Positions 34,818 through 41,609 of a stretch of 41,609 nt of DNA are shown here, in pieces; the first letter of the stretch is position 1, and each line of letters begins with the position of its first letter. This DNA is from an uncultured Bacteroidales bacterium (GTDB taxonomy: Bacteria; Bacteroidota; Bacteroidia; Bacteroidales; UBA932), in assembly GCA_900319975.1 (NCBI GenBank), contig ONQP01000011.1:1-41609 (forward strand), given 5' to 3'. The position numbers and the translations under genes are program-made. Under the pieces are notes generated by a model, which saw only the letters and a list, made by a program, of their open reading frames with translations, had not been told where the DNA came from and did not search any database.

Positions 34818-36722
34818 ATGGGAAAAATTATCGGAATTGACCTCGGCACCACCAACTCGTGCGTGGCCGTGATGGAAGGCAACCAGCCGACCGTGATCAT
34901 CAACGACGAAGGCGCACGTACCACGCCGTCCGTCGTCGCTTTCACCGACAATGGCGAGCGCAAGGTGGGTAACCCTGCCAAGCGTCAGGCCATCACCAAC
35001 CCTCACAACACCATCTTCTCCATCAAGCGTTTCATGGGCGAGACCTATGACCAGGTGGACAAGGAGATCGCCCGCGTCCCGTACAAGGTCGCCCGCGGTG
35101 AGAACAACACCCCGCGCGTTGACATCAACGGCCGCCTCTATTCTCCGCAGGAGATCTCCGCGATTATCCTCCAGAAGATGAAGAAGACGGCTGAGGATTA
35201 CCTCCGCCAGGAGGTCACCGAGGCGGTCATCACCGTCCCGGCCTACTTCTCCGACTCGCAGCGCCAGGCCACCAAGGAGGCCGGCAAGATCGCGGGCCTG
35301 GACGTCAAGCGTATCATCAACGAGCCGACGGCCGCCGCTCTCGCATACGGCCTCGACAAGAAGAACAAGAATATGAAGGTCGCGGTCTACGACCTGGGTG
35401 GCGGTACCTTCGATATCTCCATCCTGGAGCTCGGCGACGGCGTGTTCGAGGTGAAGTCCACCAACGGTGACACCCACCTCGGCGGCGACGACTTCGACCA
35501 GGCCATCATCGAGTGGCTGGCCCGCGAGTTCGCCACCGACAACGGCGGCATCGACCTGAAGAAGGACCCGATGGCCCTCCAGCGCCTCAAGGAGGCTGCC
35601 GAGAAGGCCAAGATCGAACTCTCCAACGCCACCAGCGCCGAGATCAACCTGCCGTACATCACCGCCGTTGACGGTATGCCGAAGCACCTGGTCAAGACCC
35701 TGAGCCGCGCCAAGTTCGAGACCCTTTGCGACGACCTCTTCCGCCGCAGCATCGAGCCTTGCCGCAAGGCCCTCGAGGACGCCCACCTGCGTGCCTCCGA
35801 GATTGACGAGGTCCTCCTCGTCGGCGGTTCGACCCGTATCCCGAAAGTCCAGGAGCTGGTCAAGGAGTTCTTCGGCAAGGAGCCGAACAAGAGTGTCAAC
35901 CCGGACGAGGTGGTCGCCATCGGCGCCGCCATCCAGGGTGGCGTGCTCGCCGGCGACGTCAAGGACGTCCTGCTGCTCGACGTCACCCCGCTGTCCCTCG
36001 GTATCGAGACCCTCGGCGGCGTGATGACCAAGCTCATCGAGTCCAACACCACCATCCCTGTCCATAAGGAGCAGGTCTTCTCCACGGCTGCCGACAACCA
36101 GCCTTCCGTCGAGATCCGCGTCCTCCAGGGCGAGCGCCCGATGGCCAAGGACAACAAGCAGATCGGCATCTTCCACCTCGACGGCATCGCCCCGGCACCC
36201 CGTGGCATCCCGCAGATCGAAGTGTCCTTCGATATCGATACCAACGGTATCCTGAGCGTGTCCGCCAAGGACAAGTCCACCGGCAAGGAGCAGCACATCC
36301 GCATCGAGGCCTCCAGCGGCCTGAGCGACGCCGAGATCCAGCGCATGCGTGACGAGGCCAAGGCCAACGAGGCCGCCGACAAGGCCGAGAAGGAGCGCGC
36401 CGACAAGCTCAACAACGGCGACGCGATGGTCTTCCAGACCGAGCGCAACCTCAAGGAGTACGGCGACAAGATTCCGGCCGACAAGCGTTCCGCCATCGAG
36501 GCCGCCTGCGCCGACCTGAAGAAGGCCGTGGACGAGAAGAACGTCGATGCGATCGACAGCGCCAACGCCGCCCTCGAGGCCGCCTGGCACGCCGCATCCG
36601 AAGATATGGCCAAAGCCGCACAGGGCGGCGCCCAGCAAGGCCCTCAGGGGCCGCAGGGCGGTCCCCAGGCCGGCCCGCAGGGCCCCCAGCCTGACTACGG
36701 CAACGGCCCCGACGAACAGTAA
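34818..36722 (+). CDS. dnaK: Molecular chaperone DnaK (Hsp70)
   Basis: A 634-residue Hsp70. The ATPase domain starts [20 protein letters not shown] and contains the phosphate-2 loop [19 protein letters not shown] and [14 protein letters not shown]. The linker [19 protein letters not shown] leads to the substrate-binding beta domain (about 390-505) and a helical lid. The tail is unusual: instead of the common DnaK ending DVDFEEV it finishes with Gly-Pro-Gln repeats and [10 protein letters not shown]. No grpE, dnaJ or hrcA gene adjoins, and no CIRCE operator was found upstream. The leader contains hairpins and G-runs. ATG 34818 follows an A-rich stretch, the normal initiation context for this phylum. 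Confidence 0.96.
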   Translation: MGKIIGIDLGTTNSCVAVMEGNQPTVIINDEGARTTPSVVAFTDNGERKVGNPAKRQAITNPHNTIFSIKRFMGETYDQVDKEIARVPYKVARGENNTPRVDINGRLYSPQEISAIILQKMKKTAEDYLRQEVTEAVITVPAYFSDSQRQATKEAGKIAGLDVKRIINEPTAAALAYGLDKKNKNMKVAVYDLGGGTFDISILELGDGVFEVKSTNGDTHLGGDDFDQAIIEWLAREFATDNGGIDLKKDPMALQRLKEAAEKAKIELSNATSAEINLPYITAVDGMPKHLVKTLSRAKFETLCDDLFRRSIEPCRKALEDAHLRASEIDEVLLVGGSTRIPKVQELVKEFFGKEPNKSVNPDEVVAIGAAIQGGVLAGDVKDVLLLDVTPLSLGIETLGGVMTKLIESNTTIPVHKEQVFSTAADNQPSVEIRVLQGERPMAKDNKQIGIFHLDGIAPAPRGIPQIEVSFDIDTNGILSVSAKDKSTGKEQHIRIEASSGLSDAEIQRMRDEAKANEAADKAEKERADKLNNGDAMVFQTERNLKEYGDKIPADKRSAIEAACADLKKAVDEKNVDAIDSANAALEAAWHAASEDMAKAAQGGAQQGPQGPQGGPQAGPQGPQPDYGNGPDEQ

Positions 36723-36807
36723 GCGCCTTCGCGCTTACTGCTCGTAGAGTCCCTGATGACAGGGGGAAGTTTCCCCCTGACCCCCTCGGTCGGCATGGCC
36801 TCCGAAT

Positions 36808-36840
36808 AAAAAAAAGCAGCGCAACCGCGCTGTTTTTTTT
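36808..36840. terminator. Bidirectional terminator between dnaK and the nitroreductase
   Basis: An A8 run, CAGCGC (36817-36822), AACC loop, GCGCTG (36827-36832) and a T8 run form a symmetrical stem that stops both converging genes. The nitroreductase stop codon lies at its edge. Two other hairpins precede it: 36717-36740, which contains the dnaK stop, and 36760-36779. Confidence 0.88.
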
Positions 36841-37366
36841 ATTTCACGATGCGGAAGTAACCTTCCTTGCGGGGCTTGACCGTCGGCGGGAAGGCGGCGG
36901 GGTAGCCCAGCGCCAGCGCGCCGATGCCGATCAGCCCGTCGGGCAGCCCGAGCTCGCGCATCAGGGCCTTGCCCTCCGGCGTCGCGAACATCTCCCGCTC
37001 GCGGTTGATCCAGCAGGAGCCGAGGCCGACGGCGTGCGCCGCCAGCATCATGTTGCCCAGCACCAGCGAGCCGTCGGGCACGGAATTGGCCCATTCGGCC
37101 GGGTCGCTGCCGAATACCAGCACGATGGTCGGCGCACCGTAGAACGGCGCCGGGCGGCCCCAGACGGCGGCATTCATCGCGTCGATGCGCGCCACCAGGT
37201 CCGGCCGCTGCACGGCCACGATCCACGGGTCCTGCCGGCCCATGCCGGTCGGCGCCCAGGTGCCGGCCTCCAGCACGGCCTGCAATTCTTCGTCCTTGAT
37301 CTGCTCCGGCTTGTAGCGCCGGATGCTTCTGCGCTCGCGGAGCGCCTTGAGTACTTCGTTGTCCAT
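36839..37366 (-). CDS. Nitroreductase family protein
   Basis: A 175-residue FMN-dependent oxidoreductase of the nitroreductase superfamily, acting as a dimer in the cytosol. Visible are the N-terminal FMN-phosphate motif LRERRSIRRYKPEQI, the APTGMGRQDPWIVAV segment and the later GLGSCWINRE and GIGALALGYPA parts. Substrates (nitro compounds, quinones, enones or flavin) cannot be separated by reading. The promoter element TATCTTTG ends only four bases before the ATG. The stop codon overlaps the bidirectional terminator shared with dnaK. Confidence 0.88.
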   Translation of the reverse strand: MDNEVLKALRERRSIRRYKPEQIKDEELQAVLEAGTWAPTGMGRQDPWIVAVQRPDLVARIDAMNAAVWGRPAPFYGAPTIVLVFGSDPAEWANSVPDGSLVLGNMMLAAHAVGLGSCWINREREMFATPEGKALMRELGLPDGLIGIGALALGYPAAFPPTVKPRKEGYFRIVK

Positions 37367-37370
37367 AATA

Positions 37371-37378
37371 CAAAGATA
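37371..37378 (-). promoter_or_regulatory. Promoter -7 element abutting the nitroreductase gene
   Basis: On the minus strand TATCTTTG ends four bases before the ATG at 37366, predicting an almost leaderless transcript. Confidence 0.5.
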
Positions 37379-37394
37379 AGAAATAATAACATAG

Positions 37395-37425
37395 TTGTTT
37401 TAAAACAAAAGTGTTATTATATTTG
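37395..37425 (+). promoter_or_regulatory. Bacteroides-type promoter for the ATPase-sirtuin operon
   Basis: TTG (37395-37397), a 20-base spacer and TATATTTG (37418-37425) match the consensus. The ATG at 37430 is only four bases beyond, so the mRNA should be almost leaderless. Confidence 0.6.
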
Positions 37426-37429
37426 CCGT

Positions 37430-38587
37430 ATGGACAGTATTTTTCAATACAACAAACCCGTGACTGGCAAGCAGTTCCTCGGCCGCAAGACCGAGCTGCG
37501 CGCCTTCGCCAACCTCCTCGGCCAGGGGGAGAACGTCGCCATCTACGAGCCGCCCAAGACCGGTCGCCGCTCGCTCGTGCAGCAGGGATTCTTCTTCATG
37601 AAGGGCTCCGGCCAGCGCTTCGAGACCGTCCAGCTGACGCTGCTGGACGTGCGGACCCTGTCCGACTTCGCCTTGCGGCTCGCCGGCAGCGTCGTCCGCA
37701 CCCTGGGCAGCGGCCCCGCGGACTACGCCCGGGCCGTGCAGGAGCTGCTCGCCGGGACGCACTTCGTCTTCGACCGCGAGCGCTACGACAACCTGGACGA
37801 AGTCGTCTCCGCCGGCGGGGCGCTGGACGACGGCGACCTGCGCGCCGCCTACCTGCTGCCCTACCGGGTCGGCCGCCAGCACGGCGACCGCCGCTATGTC
37901 GTGATCGACGAGTTCCAGAACGTCATGCTCACCGAAGACGGCGACCGCGCCTGCCAGATCCTGGAGGACGTCTTCAAGACCCTCCCCGAGGACCTGTCCG
38001 GCTGCGCCTCCTACGTCTTCCTCGGCTCGCAGGTCAACGCGATGCACGACATCTTCGGCGTCAAACGTTACTTCTGGCGCCGGGTGGAGCGCGTCCGGCT
38101 CGCCCCGATCGACACCAAGGAGATCCTCGAATACGTCGTGCGCGGCTTCCTCGCCACGGGCAAGGTCATCGACCGCGACCTGCTGCTGGGCGTCTGCCGC
38201 CTCTTCCGCGACAACATCTGGTACATCAACCATTTCAGCGCCATCTGCGATTCCCTCACGCGCGGATACATCATGGAGCCGACGCTCAACGACGCCCTGA
38301 GCTGCCTGATCGCCGTCCACGAGGGCCGCTTCGTGGCCACGATGAACGACCTGACGACCTTCCAGGTGAGCCTCTTGCGCGCCATCCTGGAGGGCCACAA
38401 GCGCTTCAGCAGCGCCGAGGTCATCAAGCACTACGGGCTCAACTCCTCCGCCAACGTCCGTCGCCTCAAGGACGCCCTCTGCAAGAAGGAGATCGTCACC
38501 TTCGACGAAGACGACAATCCCGTGCTGCTGGACCCGCTCTTCGAGTATTGGGTGCGCAAGTACTACTTCAACATGAATTTCGAATGA
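37430..38587 (+). CDS. AAA-type ATP-binding protein (COG1672-like) with altered Walker A
   Basis: A 385-residue STAND/AAA-like ATPase of a type common in Bacteroidota. N-terminal FLGRKTELRAFANLLGQG (16-33) precedes the P-loop PPKTGRRSL (41-49), where the Walker A lysine is Arg46. Walker B is YVVIDEFQNVM (Asp160-Glu161). A sensor-like segment VFLGSQVNAM follows. The C-terminal part has a winged-helix-like region (SSAEVIKHYGLNSSANVRRL) and the family end DPLFEYWVRKYYF. The role of such proteins is not known. The sirtuin start overlaps its stop (ATGA). Confidence 0.82.
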   Translation: MDSIFQYNKPVTGKQFLGRKTELRAFANLLGQGENVAIYEPPKTGRRSLVQQGFFFMKGSGQRFETVQLTLLDVRTLSDFALRLAGSVVRTLGSGPADYARAVQELLAGTHFVFDRERYDNLDEVVSAGGALDDGDLRAAYLLPYRVGRQHGDRRYVVIDEFQNVMLTEDGDRACQILEDVFKTLPEDLSGCASYVFLGSQVNAMHDIFGVKRYFWRRVERVRLAPIDTKEILEYVVRGFLATGKVIDRDLLLGVCRLFRDNIWYINHFSAICDSLTRGYIMEPTLNDALSCLIAVHEGRFVATMNDLTTFQVSLLRAILEGHKRFSSAEVIKHYGLNSSANVRRLKDALCKKEIVTFDEDDNPVLLDPLFEYWVRKYYFNMNFE

Positions 38588-39291
38588 TGAAAAAGAGAAT
38601 TGCCGTGCTGACCGGCGCCGGCGTGAGCGCCGAGAGCGGACTGGGGACCTACCGCGACAACGGCGGCCTCTGGGACAACTACGACCCGATGGCGGTCGCG
38701 TCCGCCGAAGGCTGGGCGCGCAACCCGGGCCTCGTGCTCGACTTCTACAACATGCAGCGCGAGAAGCTGAAGGAGGTGAAGCCCAACGCGGCGCACCGCC
38801 TCATCGCAGAGCTGGAGAAGGACTATACCGTGGACGTGATCACGCAGAACGTGGACAACCTCCACGAGCGCGCGGGCTCCACGCACGTCGTGCACCTGCA
38901 CGGCGAGGTCACCAAGATCCGGCCCGAGAATACCTGCAACGACTACGACGGCTTCTCCGAGAAATACGTCGTCGACATCGGCTACGAGCCCGTGCGCCTG
39001 GGCGACAAGGCGCCCAACGGCGCACAGTACCGCCCGCACATCGTCTTCTTCGGCGAAGCCGTGCCCAAAATCGAGCGCGCCGCCGACCTCGTGAGCGAGG
39101 CGGACATCGTCCTGATCGTCGGCACCTCCCTGCAGGTCTATCCCGCCGCCGGCCTCTACCGCTACGCCCGGCCGGAGGCGCCGATCTATCTCATCGACCC
39201 TGCGGAGGTCCGCCTCTTCGACGCGCGCATCCATCATATTCAGAAGGTTGCGACCGAGGGAATGCAAGAATTTGTTGGATTGTTAAAATAA
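38584..39291 (+). CDS. SIR2-family NAD-dependent protein deacylase
   Basis: A 235-residue sirtuin. Present are GAGVSAESGLGTYRD (NAD loop, 11-25), TQNVDNLHERAGS (87-99) and the catalytic His106 in HLHGE, then FFGEAVP and GTSLQVYPAAGL. The zinc ribbon is missing: the whole protein has a single Cys (Cys118), where four are normal. In the acyl-pocket helix Tyr55 is kept, but the position of the CobB/SIRT5 arginine is Gln58, so desuccinylase-type specificity is doubtful. Two ATGs follow each other; 38584 is chosen because it gives the ATGA overlap with the ATPase gene, though 38587 is equally possible. Confidence 0.87.
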   Translation: MMKKRIAVLTGAGVSAESGLGTYRDNGGLWDNYDPMAVASAEGWARNPGLVLDFYNMQREKLKEVKPNAAHRLIAELEKDYTVDVITQNVDNLHERAGSTHVVHLHGEVTKIRPENTCNDYDGFSEKYVVDIGYEPVRLGDKAPNGAQYRPHIVFFGEAVPKIERAADLVSEADIVLIVGTSLQVYPAAGLYRYARPEAPIYLIDPAEVRLFDARIHHIQKVATEGMQEFVGLLK

Positions 39292-39304
39292 ATTGCTACC
39301 TTTG
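39275..39304 (+). promoter_or_regulatory. Bacteroides-type promoter for rpsU
   Basis: TTG (39275-39277), a 19-base spacer and TACCTTTG (39297-39304) form a consensus promoter that overlaps the 3' end of the sirtuin gene. It leaves a leader of about 30 bases before the rpsU ATG. Confidence 0.6.
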
Positions 39305-39320
39305 CACCCCAGTTTTAGAA

Positions 39321-39330
39321 AAAGGAGGTG
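39321..39330 (+). promoter_or_regulatory. Full Shine-Dalgarno sequence of rpsU
   Basis: AAAGGAGGTG lies with its GGAGG core ten bases before the ATG at 39339. It is close to the full complement of the 16S rRNA 3' end. The other genes in the window begin after A-rich sequence without such a site. This site decides the start and is probably regulatory, since bS21 is thought to help hide the anti-Shine-Dalgarno in Bacteroidota ribosomes. Confidence 0.85.
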
Positions 39331-39338
39331 TAAAAGCA

Positions 39339-39530
39339 ATGATCATCGTACCCGTTAAAGAAGGCGAAAACATCGAGCGCGCTCTCAAAAAATTCAAGCG
39401 TAAGTTCGAGAAGACCGGTGCCGTCCGTGAGATGCGCGCCCGCAAGAACTTCCAGAAGCCGTCCGAAGTCCGCCGCATTGCGAAGCAGAAGGCTATCTAC
39501 GTCCAGCACCTGCGTCTGGAGGAGGAGTAA
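39339..39530 (+). CDS. rpsU: 30S ribosomal protein bS21
   Basis: A 63-residue basic protein (MIIVPVKEGENIERALKKFK, then RKNFQKPSEVRRIAKQKAIY), normal length for bS21. It sits near the 3' end of 16S rRNA in the small subunit. In Bacteroidota, published structural and genetic work indicates that bS21, with bS6 and bS18, holds the anti-Shine-Dalgarno so that most mRNAs do not use it, and that rpsU itself keeps a strong Shine-Dalgarno sequence. The site at 39321-39330 fits that feedback model. The gene has its own promoter and terminator and is monocistronic. Confidence 0.95.
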   Translation: MIIVPVKEGENIERALKKFKRKFEKTGAVREMRARKNFQKPSEVRRIAKQKAIYVQHLRLEEE

Positions 39531-39555
39531 TCCTGCTTTCACCTTTCGAGATATA

Positions 39556-39588
39556 CGCGTGGCCCCCGGGCCGCGCGTTCTTTTTTTT
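39556..39588 (+). terminator. Rho-independent terminator of rpsU
   Basis: CGCGTGGCCC (39556-39565) pairs with GGGCCGCGCG (39568-39577), including one G-U pair, followed by TTC and eight T. Confidence 0.9.
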
Positions 39589-39617
39589 GTCCGCGCGCAC
39601 GTAAAAAGCGAGAAATA

Positions 39618-39649
39618 TTTGGCAGATCGGAGTTTTTTGTGTAATTTCG
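39618..39649 (+). promoter_or_regulatory. Bacteroides-type promoter for rplU-rpmA
   Basis: TTTG (39618-39621), a 20-base spacer and TAATTTCG (39642-39649, one mismatch to TAnnTTTG) lie about 92 bases before the rplU ATG, giving a leader of roughly 85 bases. Confidence 0.55.
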
Positions 39650-39671
39650 CAGCCCAAAATAGAATTGATGA

Positions 39672-39737
39672 CCGCTAAGCCATTGATAAAGAGCTGCCTT
39701 CCGGCAGACGCTTACGGCCGAAACTTTTAATAAGTTT
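39672..39737 (+). promoter_or_regulatory. Two-tier RNA structure in the rplU leader
   Basis: An outer stem CCG-C-TAAGC (39672-39680) with GCTTACGG (39710-39717), with a one-base bulge, encloses CTGCC/GGCAG (39694-39698 with 39703-39707) closed by a TTCC loop. A further AAACTT/AAGTTT hairpin (39721-39737) ends four bases before the ATG. Such a leader suggests autoregulation by a ribosomal protein, most simply bL21; this is inferred, with no family match recognised. Confidence 0.5.
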
Positions 39738-39741
39738 TAAG

Positions 39742-40053
39742 ATGTACGCAATCGTAGACATTGCAGGCCAGCAGTTTAAAGTTGAGGCTGGCAACGAAAT
39801 CTTTGTGCAGCGGCTCGCCGATGCCAAGGGTGCTGATGTGGAGTTCAAGAAGGTCCTCCTCGTCGCGGACGACGCGGCTGTGAAGGTGGGCGCTCCCTAT
39901 GTTGAGGGTGCTGTGGTCAAGGCCACCGTCCTCGACGACGAAGTCAAGGCTGACAAGGTGATTGTCTTCAAGAAGATCCGCCGCAAGGGCTTCCAGAAGC
40001 TCAACGGTCACCGTCAGAAACTTTCCAAGATCAAGATCAACGAAATCGCTTAA
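39742..40053 (+). CDS. rplU: 50S ribosomal protein bL21
   Basis: A 103-residue ribosomal protein, full length for bL21 ([20 protein letters not shown] at the start, then the [16 protein letters not shown] rRNA-binding part). It binds 23S rRNA in the large subunit with bL20. The gene begins after a structured leader and is followed by rpmA after five bases, the order found in most bacteria. No Shine-Dalgarno sequence is present; the ATG follows an AT-rich hairpin. Confidence 0.96.
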   Translation: MYAIVDIAGQQFKVEAGNEIFVQRLADAKGADVEFKKVLLVADDAAVKVGAPYVEGAVVKATVLDDEVKADKVIVFKKIRRKGFQKLNGHRQKLSKIKINEIA

Positions 40054-40058
40054 GAGTT

Positions 40059-40319
40059 ATGGCACACAAGAAAGGTCAATCCAGTTCCAAGAACGGTCGT
40101 GAGTCGCAGAGCAAGCGCCTGGGTCTCAAGAAATTCGGCGGCGAGGTCGTGAAAGCCGGCAATATCATCGTCCGCCAGCGCGGCACGGTCCACAATCCGG
40201 ACCGCAACGTGGGCATGGGCAAGGATCACACGCTGTACGCCCTGATCGACGGCACCGTGAAGTTCACCCGCAAGAGAGAGAACAAATCCTACGTGTCGGT
40301 GATCCCTTTTGAGAACTAG
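40059..40319 (+). CDS. rpmA: 50S ribosomal protein bL27
   Basis: An 86-residue protein starting [20 protein letters not shown], whose N-terminal arm reaches the peptidyl-transferase centre. There is no cleavable N-terminal extension of the kind seen in Firmicutes. The core [18 protein letters not shown] and [18 protein letters not shown] is complete. It lies five bases after rplU and before a long hairpin terminator. Confidence 0.96.
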   Translation: MAHKKGQSSSKNGRESQSKRLGLKKFGGEVVKAGNIIVRQRGTVHNPDRNVGMGKDHTLYALIDGTVKFTRKRENKSYVSVIPFEN

Positions 40320-40342
40320 TCTCGGGGGATTCGAGTTGAATC

Positions 40343-40381
40343 AAAGGACTTGCACTTCGAGACAGGTGTGGGTCCTTTTTT
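40343..40381 (+). terminator. Terminator or attenuator between rpmA and serS
   Basis: GGACTTGCAC (40346-40355) pairs with GTGTGGGTCC (40366-40375), with three wobble pairs, extended by AAA/TTT and followed by six T. A competing small hairpin GATTC/GAATC (40328-40342) lies just upstream. Only 14 bases separate the T-run from the serS ATG. Confidence 0.75.
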
Positions 40382-40395
40382 AATAGAAGAAGATT

Positions 40396-41609
40396 ATGTT
40401 GACGCTCAAGATGCTTCGCGATGACCCGAAAGCCGTCATCGAGAAATTGAAAATCAAGAATTTCGACGCGCAGCCGATCGTAGACAAGGTGCTCGAGCTC
40501 GACGCGCGCCGCCGCAGCCTCCAGACGGAGAGCGATGCGCTGCTTGCCCGGCAGAAGCAGAAGGCGGCCGAGATCGGCGGCCTGATGAAGCAGGGCCAGC
40601 GCGACGCCGCCGAGGCTGCCAAGGCCGAGGTCGCGGCGCTCAAGGCCCGCTCGGCCGAGCTCCTCGCCCAGATGGACGAGGCCGCCGCCGAGCTGGAGGC
40701 CCAGCTCGTGCTGATGCCCAACACGCCCTGCGCGCTGGTCAAGCCCGGCAAGGGTGCCGAGGACAACGAGGTCGTCAAGATGGGCGGCCCGGAGGTCAAC
40801 CTCCCCGAGGGTGCCCTGCCGCACTGGGAGCTCGCCAAGAAATACGACATCATCGACTTCGATCTCGGTGTCAAGATCACCGGCGCCGGCTTCCCGGTCT
40901 ACAAGGGCAAGGGTGCCAAGCTGCAGCGCGCGCTGATCAACTTCTTCCTCGACTGCAACACCGCGGCCGGCTACAAGGAGGTCGAACCTCCCGTGATGGT
41001 CAACCGCGATTCCGGCTTCGGCACCGGTCAGCTCCCCGACAAGGAGGGCCAGATGTACCACGCCGAAGTGGATGATTTCTATATGGTCCCGACGGCCGAA
41101 GTGCCCGTGACCAACATCTTCCGCGACGTCATCCTGGCGGAGAACGAGATCCCGCAGCGCCTGACGGCCTACACGCCGTGCTTCCGCCGCGAGGCCGGCT
41201 CCTACGGCAAGGACGTCCGCGGCCTGAACCGCCTGCACCAGTTCGACAAGGTCGAGATCGTGCGCGTGGAGAAGCCGGAGGATTCCTACAAGGCGCTGGA
41301 CGACATGGTCGCCCACGTGGAGTCCCTCGTCAACAAGCTTGGCCTCAAATACCGCATCCTGCGGCTTTGCGGCGGCGACATGAGCTTCACCTCCGCCATC
41401 ACCTACGACTTCGAACTCTGGTCCGCCGCCCAGGGCCGCTGGCTGGAGATCTCTTCCGTCTCCAACTTCGAAACCTACCAGGCCAACCGCCTGCACCTGC
41501 GCTACCGCGACGCCGAGGGCAAGACCCAGCTCGCGCACACGCTCAACGGCAGCTCCCTGGCACTTCCGCGCGTCGTCGCCGCCCTCCTCGAGGACAACCA
41601 GACCCCGGA
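40396..41609 (+). CDS. serS: Seryl-tRNA synthetase (3' end beyond window)
   Basis: The first 404 codons of a class II synthetase, starting MLTLKMLRDDPKAVIEKLK. An N-terminal antiparallel coiled coil (about 27-100, rich in Ala, Glu, Lys and Gln) binds the long variable arm of tRNA-Ser. The catalytic core shows motif 2 (FRREAGSYGKDVRGLNRLHQ) and motif 3 (LNGSSLALPRVVAALLEDNQ). Only the last residues of the protein are missing, cut by the window. No promoter element is seen between the hairpin at 40343-40381 and the ATG, so transcription may depend on read-through from rplU-rpmA. Confidence 0.95.
   Translation, partial: MLTLKMLRDDPKAVIEKLKIKNFDAQPIVDKVLELDARRRSLQTESDALLARQKQKAAEIGGLMKQGQRDAAEAAKAEVAALKARSAELLAQMDEAAAELEAQLVLMPNTPCALVKPGKGAEDNEVVKMGGPEVNLPEGALPHWELAKKYDIIDFDLGVKITGAGFPVYKGKGAKLQRALINFFLDCNTAAGYKEVEPPVMVNRDSGFGTGQLPDKEGQMYHAEVDDFYMVPTAEVPVTNIFRDVILAENEIPQRLTAYTPCFRREAGSYGKDVRGLNRLHQFDKVEIVRVEKPEDSYKALDDMVAHVESLVNKLGLKYRILRLCGGDMSFTSAITYDFELWSAAQGRWLEISSVSNFETYQANRLHLRYRDAEGKTQLAHTLNGSSLALPRVVAALLEDNQTP

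Noticed and set aside
37430-39291. Known SIR2-type anti-phage system
   Set aside because: The SIR2 protein is a short deacylase with an intact catalytic His and no fused effector domain, the ATPase is a common Bacteroidota type, and there is no surrounding defence island. The pair is reported only as a speculative finding.

Overview
The window reads as chromosomal DNA from a GC-rich member of the Bacteroidales (Bacteroidota). Support comes from a SusC/SusD pair with a third lipoprotein, DUF4293 and probable DUF3822 family genes, a GIN-domain protein beside an ECF sigma factor, and repeated promoter elements of the Bacteroides type (TAnnTTTG, sometimes with an upstream TTG/TTTG at 19-20 bases). 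Most start codons lack a Shine-Dalgarno sequence; the bS21 gene is the clear exception. By eye the DNA is about 60% GC, which fits a gut or rumen Rikenellaceae/UBA932-like lineage (inference). No rRNA, tRNA, CRISPR array, insertion sequence, phage or integrase gene was seen.

Layout. 1-1203 (minus): DHH phosphoesterase followed by the start of a lipoprotein. 1307-2999 (plus): single-span membrane protein, N-terminally short DUF3822-like protein and RsmD, overlapping as an operon. 3062-4988 (plus): ECF sigma factor, likely anti-sigma factor and exported GIN-domain beta-helix protein. 5056-7196: CoA-transferase (minus) and MazG (plus), divergent. 7269-9484 (plus): GNAT-like protein and peptide release factor 1. 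9547-10791 (minus): FabF. 10866-13047 (plus): membrane LytTR regulator, DUF4293 protein, nucleoside phosphorylase. 13061-14565 (minus): standalone Clp N-domain protein and secreted esterase. 14646-18539 (plus): GyrA and an exported TPR protein. 18546-19664 (minus): CapA-like protein. 19710-26163 (plus): a five-gene run of SPOR lipoprotein, degenerate M28 peptidase fused to a TonB C-terminal domain, LeuRS and two YitT proteins. 26274-33173 (plus): membrane AraC regulator, then SusC, SusD and a surface lipoprotein with no enzyme attached. 33232-33957 (minus): RluA-type pseudouridine synthase. 33958-34817: an 860-base gene-free stretch rich in hairpins and G-runs. 34818-36722 (plus): DnaK. 36839-37366 (minus): nitroreductase. 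37430-39291 (plus): ATPase and sirtuin. 39339-41609 (plus): bS21, bL21, bL27 and a partial SerRS.

Most of the window is housekeeping: translation (PrfA, LeuRS, SerRS, RsmD, RluA, bS21, bL21, bL27), DNA topology, protein folding, fatty-acid elongation and nucleotide clean-up. Envelope functions are interleaved with it. The items most worth a second look are the M28 pseudo-peptidase/TonB fusion, the bS21 gene with a full Shine-Dalgarno sequence, the structured and G-rich region before dnaK (candidate small RNA plus G-quadruplex motifs), the two-tier leader of rplU, three promoters that would give almost leaderless mRNAs, and the ATPase whose Walker A lysine is arginine. I found no obvious defence or mobile system.
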